Part shown: positions 1 through 6,318 of the stretch, piece by piece
Position numbering within the stretch: position 1 is the stretch's first letter
Layout of the letters: each line of letters begins with the position of its first letter
The notes under the pieces: generated by a model
What the model saw: only the letters and a program-made list of their open reading frames with translations
Databases searched by the model: none
Told to the model about the DNA's origin: nothing
Source: JAIVHC01 sp049975505
GTDB lineage: Bacteria > Desulfobacterota > Desulfuromonadia > Desulfuromonadales > Desulfuromonadaceae
Reading direction: 5' to 3'
Length of the DNA stretch: 31,026 nt
Assembly: GCA_049975505.1 (NCBI GenBank)
Contig: JBNGCY010000027.1
Span: 1 to 31,026, forward strand
Program-made: the position numbers and the translations under genes

Positions 1-352
1 CCTCCTGGCGGGCGATCTCTTCAGGACTACGGCTTGGCCCTGTCCAGCTCCAACCGTTTTCTTTTGCCTGATGGAAAAGAGTTTTGACAGTAATGCCGCC
101 GTCCGTGTCAAACGAACGCCAGGCGCTTTCAGCATCGCGCTGGTTGTAAGATTCCGCGTTCTGGCTCCAGCTATCCCACAAATCAAAACCTGCGTCACCA
201 AGCCCCGATTTGACAGCCATGCCGATCTGAATCCAAGTATCCCTTTCTTCGGACGAAATGAAGGAAAGGGCCGATTCGACTTGCTCAATGTTATCAGGCG
301 GGGATGCAATCCCCGCGCTGGCCATTGCGTCTGCGAAACCACTCTCTGCCAC
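1..352 (-). CDS. PriCT-domain primase/replication protein, N-terminal part (runs off the left edge)
   Basis: This is the first 117 codons of a minus-strand gene whose 3' part lies outside the window. Reading from a GTG at 352, residues about 25-101 match the PriCT-2 pattern found in phage and plasmid primase-helicases: a W-I-Q-I-G-M-A core at 40-46, G-D-A-G-F-D-L-W at 52-59, W-R-S-F at 78-81, G-G-I-T at 85-88 and L-F-H-Q-A-K at 92-97. In such proteins the domain helps primase function, and a D5-like or DUF5906-type helicase usually follows; that part cannot be checked here. The start is supported by an A/G-rich ribosome site (AAAGGGGGTGG) about 7 bases upstream and by a TAGTG overlap with the stop of the preceding gene, which implies translational coupling. 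Likely role: replication of the element. Confidence 0.7.
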   Translation of the reverse strand, partial: MAESGFADAMASAGIASPPDNIEQVESALSFISSEERDTWIQIGMAVKSGLGDAGFDLWDSWSQNAESYNQRDAESAWRSFDTDGGITVKTLFHQAKENGWSWTGPSRSPEEIARQE

Positions 353-609
353 TAGGCCACCCCCTTTCTCATTCGTTCGCTTTCGTTAAGCAGGGAATCA
401 ATGCAGTCCACCATGGAAGAAACAATCCGGTGGTCCATATAAAACAGAAGGTCAATTCTGTATTGATCAAGTTGCTTGCATAACTCCGGATTCATGGGCG
501 GAGGTGAATCTGCAAATTGTGTAAGTGACTGTTCTGTGGTATGTTTATCTTGAATTGGTTTTACTGAAACGGGGGCGATGCTTGCGAGTGTCGCCTTTGT
601 TTTTTTCAT
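352..609 (-). CDS. Small hypothetical element protein (85 aa)
   Basis: I do not recognise this protein. It has 85 residues, starts at an ATG preceded by a strong ribosome site (AGGGAGG), and its stop codon overlaps the GTG start of the primase gene (TAGTG). The N-terminal 35 residues are polar and probably flexible; the rest (from about residue 40) looks helical, with a D-Q-Y-R-I-D-L-L-F-Y-M core and a charged C-terminus. No signal peptide, membrane segment or cysteine cluster is visible. Position between alpA and the primase suggests a replication accessory or regulatory role, as in other satellite elements, but that is only inferred from location. Confidence 0.65.
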   Translation of the reverse strand: MKKTKATLASIAPVSVKPIQDKHTTEQSLTQFADSPPPMNPELCKQLDQYRIDLLFYMDHRIVSSMVDCIDSLLNESERMRKGVA

Positions 610-636
610 CCTGTCCTCCCTTACGACATCAGGTCC

Positions 637-903
637 TTATGCTGCACCGCTATCCAACAACCCCATGATGTCGCTTTCTCGCCAGGCGGTTGTTCGCCCG
701 CTCAGTTTCAGCGGTTTTGGGTAGCGCCCATCTTGAACCCCCTTCCACCATGCAGATTTACTTATAGGAATTATTGGGTCTATGCCAGGCCGGGGGCGAC
801 GCGGCCCCTTGCCTTGCTTGCGGTTTATCTCTGCCTGTTCCGGCGTTACTTCTGCTTGACCGATGATTTGGGTAAGGCGAAGCAGTCTGTCCTTGTTTTC
901 CAT
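637..903 (-). CDS. AlpA-family phage/satellite transcriptional regulator
   Basis: An 88-residue protein of the AlpA family, small excisionase-like winged-helix DNA-binding proteins that activate satellite or prophage genes. Evidence is an N-terminal L-L-R-L-T-Q-I-I-G, then I-S-K-S-A-W-W-K-G-V at about 48-57, G-R-Y-P-K-P-L-K-L at 59-67, and the family's closing T-A-W-R-E-S-D-I. A proline/glycine/arginine-rich insert of roughly 30 residues splits the first helix from the recognition part; longer AlpA variants with such an insert are known. The ATG has an AGGAGG site 5 bases upstream. The gene sits behind a rho-independent terminator, so it probably has its own promoter and leads the alpA-orf85-primase operon. 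A likely job is switching on replication and/or int of this element. Confidence 0.82.
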   Translation of the reverse strand: MENKDRLLRLTQIIGQAEVTPEQAEINRKQGKGPRRPRPGIDPIIPISKSAWWKGVQDGRYPKPLKLSGRTTAWRESDIMGLLDSGAA

Positions 904-929
904 GTAGCCTCCTGTTGTCTGTAGAGAAT

Positions 930-956
930 AAAAAAACCACGTCGTTGGACGTGGTT
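930..956 (-). terminator. Rho-independent terminator upstream of alpA
   Basis: Read on the minus strand, a 9-bp perfect stem (AACCACGTC / GACGTGGTT, 935-943 with 948-956) with a 4-base loop is followed by seven T residues (930-936). It would end transcripts coming from the 1003-1590 gene and separates that unit from alpA. Confidence 0.8.
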
Positions 957-1002
957 ACAGGATGGCGCATCAGTAAAAAGAAAGTTGGAAAGCCAGGACA
1001 GG

Positions 1003-1590
1003 TTATTTTTTCCAGTTTTTGCGTTTTCTCTCTACTTGGGAAATTATTTTGCTCCGGCTAGCAGGGGGGAAAGATTCTAGAAGGTTTCTTATTTTAGCTG
1101 GTTCATACTTTTTGAAGGGGGAAAAGCGGCCCAATAATCCATATGATTTTTCCTCTACTTTATAGAGGCTTTCTGTCTTGTCAAAAAATGTGGTGTCGTA
1201 CCAATTCTTTATTGTTCTGGTTGATTCTGGCGATTCCATGTCTGGGTAAAGTCTTGCATCAGCCTTTTCAATCACTCTTTCAGCTGCAAAATTTTTACTG
1301 AGTCCAAGCTGAATAAGCAGGTGGACATCCTTCGCCGCTTCGTACTGACTTGTCATTTCCTTAAAGGGTTGGCCTCCAAGTTTAAGCAGATCGCCTAAGT
1401 CTGATTCTCCTTCACGCTCTATGTATTTTTCAAAAGAATTAGCTAGCCATTCGAGGATGTATTTGGGGGGCGCAGTGCCTGAGCGCACAGCTGAATTAAA
1501 AAGTATGAGTCGCATTGCTGGGGAATCCAGGTCTGGGTCATCTTGAAAGTTCTTCTTTCTAAGAAATTTGTGAGCTTTATATCTCCCCAT
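1003..1590 (-). CDS. Hypothetical protein (195 aa), AT-rich
   Basis: I do not recognise this protein. It has 195 residues from the ATG at 1590, chosen because an AGGGAGG ribosome site lies just upstream; an in-frame start 10 codons further up is less likely. It is rich in lysine, phenylalanine and serine, strongly charged at both ends (basic R-K-R-K-N-W-K-K tail) and without signal peptide or membrane segment. A central segment with A-A-E-R-V-I-E-K-A followed by T-R-T-I-K-N-W-Y could form a helical DNA- or protein-binding region, but this is not a confirmed motif. GC content by hand count over 1021-1200 is about 40%, clearly below the housekeeping genes on the right, which suggests recent or foreign origin. 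Likely an accessory cargo gene of the element. Confidence 0.65.
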   Translation of the reverse strand: MGRYKAHKFLRKKNFQDDPDLDSPAMRLILFNSAVRSGTAPPKYILEWLANSFEKYIEREGESDLGDLLKLGGQPFKEMTSQYEAAKDVHLLIQLGLSKNFAAERVIEKADARLYPDMESPESTRTIKNWYDTTFFDKTESLYKVEEKSYGLLGRFSPFKKYEPAKIRNLLESFPPASRSKIISQVERKRKNWKK

Positions 1591-1621
1591 AACGCCTCCC
1601 TTCAAAGGCACACCCCTCAAT

Positions 1622-1683
1622 AAAAATAACCCGCCAGGCCGGTGAAGGGTTCCGGCTTTTCGCCTCGTCAGGCTAGGCGGGTG
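1622..1683 (-). terminator. Possible terminator, long hairpin after the 1710-1952 gene
   Basis: Read on the minus strand, an outer stem ACCCGCC...GGCGGGT and an inner GCCGG...CCGGC stem are followed by TTATTTTTAT. The long structured loop makes it less typical than the terminator before alpA, but its placement downstream of the minus-strand gene ending at 1710 fits. Confidence 0.5.
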
Positions 1684-1709
1684 CTGGTTGGTTCATGAAC
1701 TGCGCTGCC

Positions 1710-1952
1710 TCATTCGCCGCATAGCCTCCCTCTACCCTCGCGCCATTCTGCCATATCCCGTCTTACTATTTCTTCGTGCGGGATACCGTAGTCATCGGAT
1801 TGCGCCAAAGCAGTATAGTTCTCGCCAGCGCGTATAAAGCTAGACCGTAAGTCGCTCGGCAACTCTCGGTATATGCTTAACAGTTTGGCCTCACTTGCGG
1901 TTACACGTTCCGCAGATACACTGTCGTTACTGGTTGCACCCTTTTTAGCCAT
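1710..1952 (-). CDS. Small hypothetical element protein (80 aa)
   Basis: An unrecognised 80-residue protein. The ATG at 1952 is preferred because GAGAGGA lies 8 bases upstream; an in-frame start 12 codons upstream is possible. The N-terminus is short and basic (M-A-K-K-G), followed by a serine/threonine-rich stretch, a helix with E-A-K-L-L-S-I-Y-R-E-L-P-S-D-L at about 35-50, and an acidic/arginine-rich end (R-R-D-M-A-E-W-R-E-G-R). No membrane segment or cysteine motif is seen. It lies 45 bases beyond the S24 gene on the same strand, so the two are probably co-transcribed; function unknown. Confidence 0.55.
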   Translation of the reverse strand: MAKKGATSNDSVSAERVTASEAKLLSIYRELPSDLRSSFIRAGENYTALAQSDDYGIPHEEIVRRDMAEWREGRGRLCGE

Positions 1953-1997
1953 GGTTCTGATCCTCTCTTGCATTGGGGGGCTACTCAATAGCCCGCA

Positions 1998-2399
1998 CTA
2001 TCTCGCATCCATTCGCTGCCATGCAAAAACCACACGACCCGCAACATCTATCTCGCGGGGCTGCACATATTGTCCGTCCGCTCCTGCATCGCTGTCTGCA
2101 CTAAAATAATACCTTCCGTCCATCATAAGTTGTATGCGCTTTATATGGGGCCTCCCCTGGTGATGGAAGGCATACACTCCGTCACAGTACACCCGTCTTG
2201 CATCATCCAGATAGGCAATGTCACCCCGGCATAGTTTGGGGTACATACTGTCGTCGAAAACTTCAACGCTGGACCGGCAATCTCGCGTTGTGTATGGCAG
2301 TCTTTCACGCGCCTTCGCTGATTCATTCCGCAGAAGGTCTGCGGTCTCCATGTCGCTCTTGCTTAAAGTCTCCCGCTTAGATAGTCTTGCTCCAGCCAT
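1998..2399 (-). CDS. S24/LexA-type peptidase-fold protein without a DNA-binding domain
   Basis: A 133-residue protein with the S24 (LexA/CI/UmuD) self-cleaving fold. Visible elements are the nucleophile region D-D-S-M-Y-P at 49-54 (Ser51), R-G-D-I-A at 58-62, and the general-base lysine in H-I-K-R-I-Q at 85-90 (Lys87), followed by Y-Y-F-S-A-D-S-D and the closing I-D-V-A-G-R-V-V-F-A. Family members cleave themselves when RecA is activated. Phage repressors in this family have an N-terminal helix-turn-helix of about 60-80 residues; here only about 45 polar residues precede the catalytic domain, so it resembles UmuD-like or headless regulators. The start ATG is backed by GGAAAGGAAAAAGGA upstream; an in-frame start at 2483 would add only 28 residues without an HTH. 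Role: probably SOS-linked control of the element, inferred. Confidence 0.75.
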   Translation of the reverse strand: MAGARLSKRETLSKSDMETADLLRNESAKARERLPYTTRDCRSSVEVFDDSMYPKLCRGDIAYLDDARRVYCDGVYAFHHQGRPHIKRIQLMMDGRYYFSADSDAGADGQYVQPREIDVAGRVVFAWQRMDAR

Positions 2400-2434
2400 G
2401 ATCCTTTTTCCTTTCCGTTCAAGGGTTGTGGTTA

Positions 2435-2491
2435 GGCCCCCGGTTGTGCTCCACCACTTCCGGGGGCTGCTTTTATGGCGCACTGTGCGCC
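2435..2491. other. Hairpins between int and the S24 gene
   Basis: Two palindromes lie in the space between int and the S24 gene: GCCCCCGG...CCGGGGGC (about 2435-2468) and GGCGCA-CTG-TGCGCC (2477-2491). The first is followed on the plus strand by TGCTTTTA. They could be a weak terminator after int or operator-like sites; the sequence does not decide. Confidence 0.4.
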
Positions 2492-2506
2492 TCTGTAAGC
2501 TATTTC

Positions 2507-2561
2507 CTCTGGCTTGGCTATGCCTTGGCTTTAAAAGGTATCACTTGCGCCCCCTGCTTCA
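2507..2561. repeat. 55-bp direct duplication, left copy (beside assembly gap)
   Basis: This 55-base segment is identical to 2662-2716 on the other side of the N run. It reproduces the last codons of int and its stop. It is best explained as overlap between two contig ends that were scaffolded without being merged. Confidence 0.9.
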
Positions 2562-2661
2562 NNNNNNNNNNNNNNNNNNNNNNNNNNNNNNNNNNNNNNN
2601 NNNNNNNNNNNNNNNNNNNNNNNNNNNNNNNNNNNNNNNNNNNNNNNNNNNNNNNNNNNNN
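2562..2661. other. Assembly gap of 100 N
   Basis: Exactly 100 undetermined bases. Because the flanks are the same 55 bases, the true distance may be minus 55, meaning that no sequence is missing, but a real missing stretch cannot be excluded. Confidence 0.98.
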
Positions 2662-2716
2662 CTCTGGCTTGGCTATGCCTTGGCTTTAAAAGGTATCACT
2701 TGCGCCCCCTGCTTCA
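2662..2716. repeat. 55-bp direct duplication, right copy (3' end of int)
   Basis: Identical to 2507-2561. It covers the integrase C-terminus from position 2716 down to and past the stop at 2673. Confidence 0.9.
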
Positions 2717-3890
2717 ATCCATCCAGATAATCAGCCCATACCTGCATCATCTTTCTACGGCCTTCAAGGTGGGTGGTGCGGTTGTATGCTCTGCCGTTGG
2801 GGTCTTTTACCGCGTGAGCTAGTTGGTGCTCTATCCAATCAACACGCTGCTGCAACACCTCATCGAGCAGAGTTCTTGCCATGGCGCGGAACCCGTGCGG
2901 GGTCATGCGCTCTTTATATCCCATTCTTGCCATGGCAGCGAGTAGGGCCATATCTGACAGGGGGCGGGCAGCAGATCGGGCAGAGGGGAAAACATAGCGG
3001 CTCCGGCTGGTCAGGGGATGAATCTCCTGCAGAATGTTTATAGCCTGGTCGGATAGCGGCACAATGTGGGGTTGCTTCATCTTCATTTTTTCGGCGGGGA
3101 TGTTCCATTGTTTATTTTCAAAGTCGATCTCTGACCATTCAGCATTGCGCAGCTCACCAGGGCGAACAAATACCAACGGTGCCAGGCGCATGGCGCAGCG
3201 TACCTCCATGCTTCCGGATAGTGAATCAATGGCGCGGAGTAGTTCTGCCACCTCTTTGGGATCGGTGACTGCTGCAAGGTGTCTTTGCTTCACTGGCTCC
3301 AGTGCACCACGTAAATCTGCAGCCACATCTCTTTCAGCCTTGCCTGATGCTATTGCATAGCGGAACACTTGACCACATGTAGCACGTACACGGTGTGCGG
3401 TCTCAAGTATGCCCCTTTCTTCCATCTTTCTCAGGGCGCTTAGTAGCTCGGGGGCGGTCACTTCCGTAATGGGGCGCTTACCTATCCAGGGGAACACATT
3501 GTTTTCAAGGTGGCGGGTAATTGTTTCAATGCTTGCTTTTGATAGGCGGTTTTTCTGTTTGCCGATCCATTCACGCGCCACGGCTTCAAAGCTGTTGCTT
3601 GCAAGCGCAAGCTTTTCCTCTCTTGCAGCTTTCCTGTGTGCAGAAGGGTCAATGTCTTGAGCAAGTAATTCTCTGGCTTCCTGTGCCTTCTTACGTGCGG
3701 TGGCAAGGGATACATTAGGGTAAACCCCCATGCTGATCTCTTTGTATCTACCTACATAGCGATACTTGAAACGCCACCACTTAGCACCATTGGGCTTTAC
3801 AATGAGGAACAGGCCCTGCCCGTCAAAAAGTTTGTACTGCTTCTCTTTGGGTTTGGCATTCTTTACCGCTGTGTTGGTGAGTTTGCTCAT
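2673..3890 (-). CDS. int: P4-type tyrosine integrase
   Basis: A 405-residue site-specific recombinase. The N-terminal arm-binding DUF4102 domain is seen as L-F-D-G-Q-G-L-F-L-I-V-K at 21-32 and M-G-V-Y-P-N-V-S-L-A-x-A-R at 54-66. A core-binding region follows (about 100-195), then the catalytic domain with Arg243 in V-R-P-G-E-L-R, a lysine around 270-272, H332-x-x-R335 in P-H-G-F-R, His359 in Q-L-A-H and nucleophile Tyr369, so all expected catalytic residues are present. The start at 3890 has a GGAGG site 8 bases upstream; the longer in-frame reading to 4043 has no family homology and overlaps the repeat cluster. The gene points away from tRNA-Sec and lies 221 bases from it, as usual for tRNA-targeting P4 integrases. 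Its 3' end touches the assembly gap. Confidence 0.95.
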   Translation of the reverse strand: MSKLTNTAVKNAKPKEKQYKLFDGQGLFLIVKPNGAKWWRFKYRYVGRYKEISMGVYPNVSLATARKKAQEARELLAQDIDPSAHRKAAREEKLALASNSFEAVAREWIGKQKNRLSKASIETITRHLENNVFPWIGKRPITEVTAPELLSALRKMEERGILETAHRVRATCGQVFRYAIASGKAERDVAADLRGALEPVKQRHLAAVTDPKEVAELLRAIDSLSGSMEVRCAMRLAPLVFVRPGELRNAEWSEIDFENKQWNIPAEKMKMKQPHIVPLSDQAINILQEIHPLTSRSRYVFPSARSAARPLSDMALLAAMARMGYKERMTPHGFRAMARTLLDEVLQQRVDWIEHQLAHAVKDPNGRAYNRTTHLEGRRKMMQVWADYLDGLKQGAQVIPFKAKA

Positions 3891-3933
3891 GGCCACAACC
3901 TCCGCTGAATGTGGGGTAGTTGTTCTATATTGT

Positions 3934-3988
3934 GTTACCCCACAGAAAGTTACCCCAGTAGGGTCTGAGTTACCCCTGAAGTTACCCC
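3934..3988. repeat. Four direct GTTACCCC repeats between int and tRNA-Sec
   Basis: Exact GTTACCCC copies start at 3934, 3949, 3969 and 3981. Inverted partial copies lie on either side (GGGGTAG near 3913 and GGGTAA at 4029-4034). Clustered short direct repeats just upstream of int and close to the tRNA end are what arm-type integrase or excisionase/AlpA binding sites look like; the protein that binds is inferred. They also overlap the probable int promoter region, allowing autoregulation. Confidence 0.65.
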
Positions 3989-4041
3989 TAAATATTGCGG
4001 ATGTCAACGGACGTTGATAGACGTATAAGGGTAATAGGTAC

Positions 4042-4065
4042 AAAAAAACCCGCTAAATTCGCGGG
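4042..4065 (-). terminator. Rho-independent terminator after tRNA-Sec
   Basis: On the minus strand CCCGC / GCGGG (4061-4065 with 4049-4053) with a 7-base loop is followed by seven T residues (4042-4048). It lies between tRNA-Sec and int and would insulate int from the rlmD-yedF-tRNA-Sec transcript. Confidence 0.8.
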
Positions 4066-4111
4066 CTTAAGGAGGAATTGTGGACTGCAAAAAACTTAGC
4101 TGGATGGTTAA

Positions 4112-4207
4112 TGGCGGGAGCAGATGGGAATCGAACCCACCGGGGACGGGATGCGCCCCCCATCGGTTTTGAAGACCGTGAGCGCCACCAGGCTACTAAC
4201 TACTCCC
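4112..4207 (-). tRNA. selC: tRNA-Sec (anticodon TCA)
   Basis: A 96-base tRNA with encoded CCA. The acceptor stem can form 8 bp (GGGAGTAG with CTGCTCCC, one G-T pair), and there is a long variable arm and a TTCGATT T-loop. The anticodon loop CTTCAAA gives TCA, which reads UGA. Length and 8-bp acceptor are characteristic of bacterial selenocysteine tRNA. It lies 66 bases downstream of yedF on the same strand. Its 3' end borders the integrative element, which makes it the probable attachment site. Confidence 0.95.
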
Positions 4208-4273
4208 ATTAAGTTGTATTGCGCAGGTTATATATCAGTTCTGCCTTGTTGCTTCAAGCTCTTTCATAGCACA

Positions 4274-4891
4274 TCAGGGCTGGATGATTTTATCCGCTTC
4301 CGTCATCGCCTCAATGGTTTCGAGCATGTTGGAGATAGCCCCCACCTTTAGTTGCTCCTTGAGGTCGAAGAATTCGAGGCACAGACCGCAGGAGAAGATC
4401 TGTACCCCTTGCTGTTCCAATTTCTGGAGTGCTTCGAGTACCTGAGACCCGCTGCAGGAGAGCTTGACCCCGCTGTTGACGAAGAGGATTTTGTGCGGCA
4501 ACGGGGTCACTTCGCTGAGGGTAAAGATGAAGTTGCGCATCAGCACTTCGCCGAGTTCGTCGCTGCCGCTGCCCATGCAGTTGCTGGAGATATACACAAT
4601 GTGGGGGCTCTTTTTTATGCTGCTGGTATCCGCTGCGGGGCTCTGGGCCTCCGCCGCCGGAACCTGGCACTCCAGCCCCTCCTGCAGAGTGAGGATGAGG
4701 CGGATATGATCATCTGCGGTTTCACTGCTGACTTCGTATCCTTCCTTGGTGGCGAGGCGGGTGACGTTGGCCTGGGCGATTTCATCTCCCACCAGGACAA
4801 TGGCACCAACACCGGGGTTGTTGAGCAGATATTTGCGTGTCTCCAGAACCGGTTTGGGGCACTGCATCCCGCGACAGTCTATGGTTTTCAT
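4274..4891 (-). CDS. yedF: Selenium-metabolism sulfurtransferase-like protein YedF
   Basis: A 205-residue two-domain protein. Residues 1-75 are a TusA/SirA-like domain with the C-P-K-P motif holding Cys11, the expected sulfur- or selenium-carrying cysteine. After a linker (76-93), residues 95-205 form a DsrE/DsrF-like domain with further cysteines at 105, 146, 168 and 171. This exact fusion is a known marker of selenium-using bacteria, where it is thought to handle selenium for selenophosphate use; the reaction is not proven for the family. A GGGAGA site precedes the ATG. It starts 20 bases after the rlmD stop and is followed by tRNA-Sec, so rlmD, yedF and tRNA-Sec probably share a transcript. 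The neighbouring tRNA-Sec strongly supports the selenium assignment. Confidence 0.93.
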   Translation of the reverse strand: MKTIDCRGMQCPKPVLETRKYLLNNPGVGAIVLVGDEIAQANVTRLATKEGYEVSSETADDHIRLILTLQEGLECQVPAAEAQSPAADTSSIKKSPHIVYISSNCMGSGSDELGEVLMRNFIFTLSEVTPLPHKILFVNSGVKLSCSGSQVLEALQKLEQQGVQIFSCGLCLEFFDLKEQLKVGAISNMLETIEAMTEADKIIQP

Positions 4892-4911
4892 GATTTATCT
4901 CCCTTTTTCTT

Positions 4912-6318
4912 TCAGGCCGATGTGTTTCGTACCAGGCGCACCAGGGTTTCCACATGCGGCGTCTGGGGAAACATATCCACCGGCTGTACCGTGTCGATAG
5001 TATAGCCATTTTTATGCAGATGGTGCAGATCGCGCGCGAGGCTGTTGGGATTGCAGGATACATACACAATCTGCCGCGGCTGAATGCTGAGGAGGGCATC
5101 GAGTACCGCCGCATCGCACCCGCTGCGGGGCGGGTTGATCACCGCAATATCCGTGGGGCGCGCGCCGGCAGCGAGTTCCACCATCGCATCCTTGGCATCG
5201 GCGGCGATAAAAGTGCAGTTGGGCAGATGGTTCAGTTCGGCGGCGGCTTTGGCGTTGAAGATCGCTTCCGGGTTGATCTCAACCCCGGTTACCTGAGCAC
5301 CGCTGCGCGCCAGGTGCATGGCAATTCCACCCACGCCGCAGTAGATATCCAGAGCGCGCATCCCCGGCTTCAGGTTCGCCCACTGGGCAATAGTGGTGTA
5401 GATGAAGCGTGCCTGCTCGTGATTCACCTGAAAGAAGGAACTCGGAGATAGGCGCAGAGAAACCTCGCCGATCCGGTCGATAAGATCCCCGGCACCGAGG
5501 ACCTTCACAGTATTGGGGCCGAAGATCACATTCCCGGCAGAGGGGTTGATGTTCTGATGCACCCCAATAATCTGGGGCACCTTCTTGCGCAGCCACTTAG
5601 CCAGGTGGGTAATCTCGCGGTAGTTGCGCTCACTCGTGACCAGGGTAACCAGCGCCTTGTTGAATTCGGGGCTGACCCGTACCGCGAGATAGCGGAGCAG
5701 GCCGCGCTTTTTTATGGCGTTGTACACATGCAGGTCCTGCTTTTCGATCTCCTCGCGCAGCGCCTGGGCGATGGTGTTGATGAGAGGGTGGTGTTGGGGG
5801 CAGTCGCCGATATCCACAACCTCATGCGTGCCGCGCTTGTACAGCCCCACAATCGCCTTGCCTCCCACCTTGGCGAGGGCGAGCTTCGCGGTGGTGCGAT
5901 ATCCGAGGGGATTCGGTGCGCGGCGCACCTTTGAGACTGGGATATCTTTGAGTTCGGGATACAGTTGCAGGGCGTTCTGGACCTGCTCCTGTTTGAACTG
6001 CGCCTGATGGTAGTAGCCCATGTGGATCAGGGGACAGCCTGGGCAGGTATCAGCTACAGGACACGCCGGGGTGGTGCGCTGCGGGCTGCGCCGCATCACT
6101 TTGATCAGTTCACCTACACGGCGGCGTTGCCCTTCGTGCTGAATGTTTACCTTAACCAGTTCACCCGGAAGGGTGCCGGGCACCCAGAGTTCCTTGCCGT
6201 GCTCGCGCACTACGCCAATACCATCTGCGTTGAGATATTCGATCGTGGTTTCATAGGGTGGGGCAGGAGCGTTTTTGTGTGCGGGGCGCTTGCCCCCTTT
6301 TTTATGCGTGGATGCCAT
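4912..6318 (-). CDS. rlmD: 23S rRNA (uracil-C5)-methyltransferase, RlmD/RumA type
   Basis: A 468-residue SAM-dependent methyltransferase expected to make m5U in 23S rRNA (U1939 in E. coli numbering). An N-terminal basic stretch is followed by a TRAM RNA-binding domain (about 20-80). A [4Fe-4S] cysteine set is at 86, 92, 95 and 173. The methyltransferase fold has the SAM loop L-D-I-Y-C-G-V-G-G-I, N-P-P-R-S-G-C-D, and catalytic Cys422 in V-S-C-N-P. The four Fe-S cysteines favour the RlmD/RlmCD group over TrmA, although the exact target uridine cannot be read from sequence. The ATG at 6318 begins M-A-S-T-H-K-K; an in-frame extension up to 6498 lacks family homology and runs into the intergenic repeat. 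It is the first gene of the rlmD-yedF-tRNA-Sec unit and is divergent from ispG. Confidence 0.9.
   Translation of the reverse strand: MASTHKKGGKRPAHKNAPAPPYETTIEYLNADGIGVVREHGKELWVPGTLPGELVKVNIQHEGQRRRVGELIKVMRRSPQRTTPACPVADTCPGCPLIHMGYYHQAQFKQEQVQNALQLYPELKDIPVSKVRRAPNPLGYRTTAKLALAKVGGKAIVGLYKRGTHEVVDIGDCPQHHPLINTIAQALREEIEKQDLHVYNAIKKRGLLRYLAVRVSPEFNKALVTLVTSERNYREITHLAKWLRKKVPQIIGVHQNINPSAGNVIFGPNTVKVLGAGDLIDRIGEVSLRLSPSSFFQVNHEQARFIYTTIAQWANLKPGMRALDIYCGVGGIAMHLARSGAQVTGVEINPEAIFNAKAAAELNHLPNCTFIAADAKDAMVELAAGARPTDIAVINPPRSGCDAAVLDALLSIQPRQIVYVSCNPNSLARDLHHLHKNGYTIDTVQPVDMFPQTPHVETLVRLVRNTSA

Larger units (their letters stand above)
1..4111 (-). mobile_element. Partial integrative element (P4/PICI-like satellite) inserted at tRNA-Sec
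   Basis: The segment starts at the 3' end of the tRNA-Sec gene and runs off the left edge. It holds, all on the minus strand, a P4-type tyrosine integrase, an S24-type protein, two unknown proteins, an AlpA-family regulator, a small unknown protein and a PriCT-domain primase start. Integrase beside a tRNA together with AlpA and primase is the usual core of P4-like and PICI-like phage satellites; phage phiR73, a P4 relative, is known to use selC in E. coli. The assignment as a satellite is an inference. No packaging, capsid or lysis gene is in view and the far attachment site is outside the window. Confidence 0.75.

Noticed and set aside
71..355. Plus-strand 94-codon frame at the left edge
   Set aside because: It is antisense to the PriCT primase start, whose protein pattern and ribosome site are convincing.
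2507..2716. 55-bp duplication as an attachment-site (attL/attR) pair
   Set aside because: It lies within and after the integrase 3' end, not at the tRNA, and is split by a 100-N scaffold gap; the same length recurs at the contig end, so an assembly overlap explains it better.
3934..3988. GTTACCCC repeats as a CRISPR array
   Set aside because: Repeats are only 8 bases with spacers of 4-12 bases of irregular length and no cas gene is present.
3891..4043. N-terminal extension of the integrase
   Set aside because: The extra 51 residues have no integrase homology, overlap the repeat cluster, and a good ribosome site precedes the ATG at 3890.
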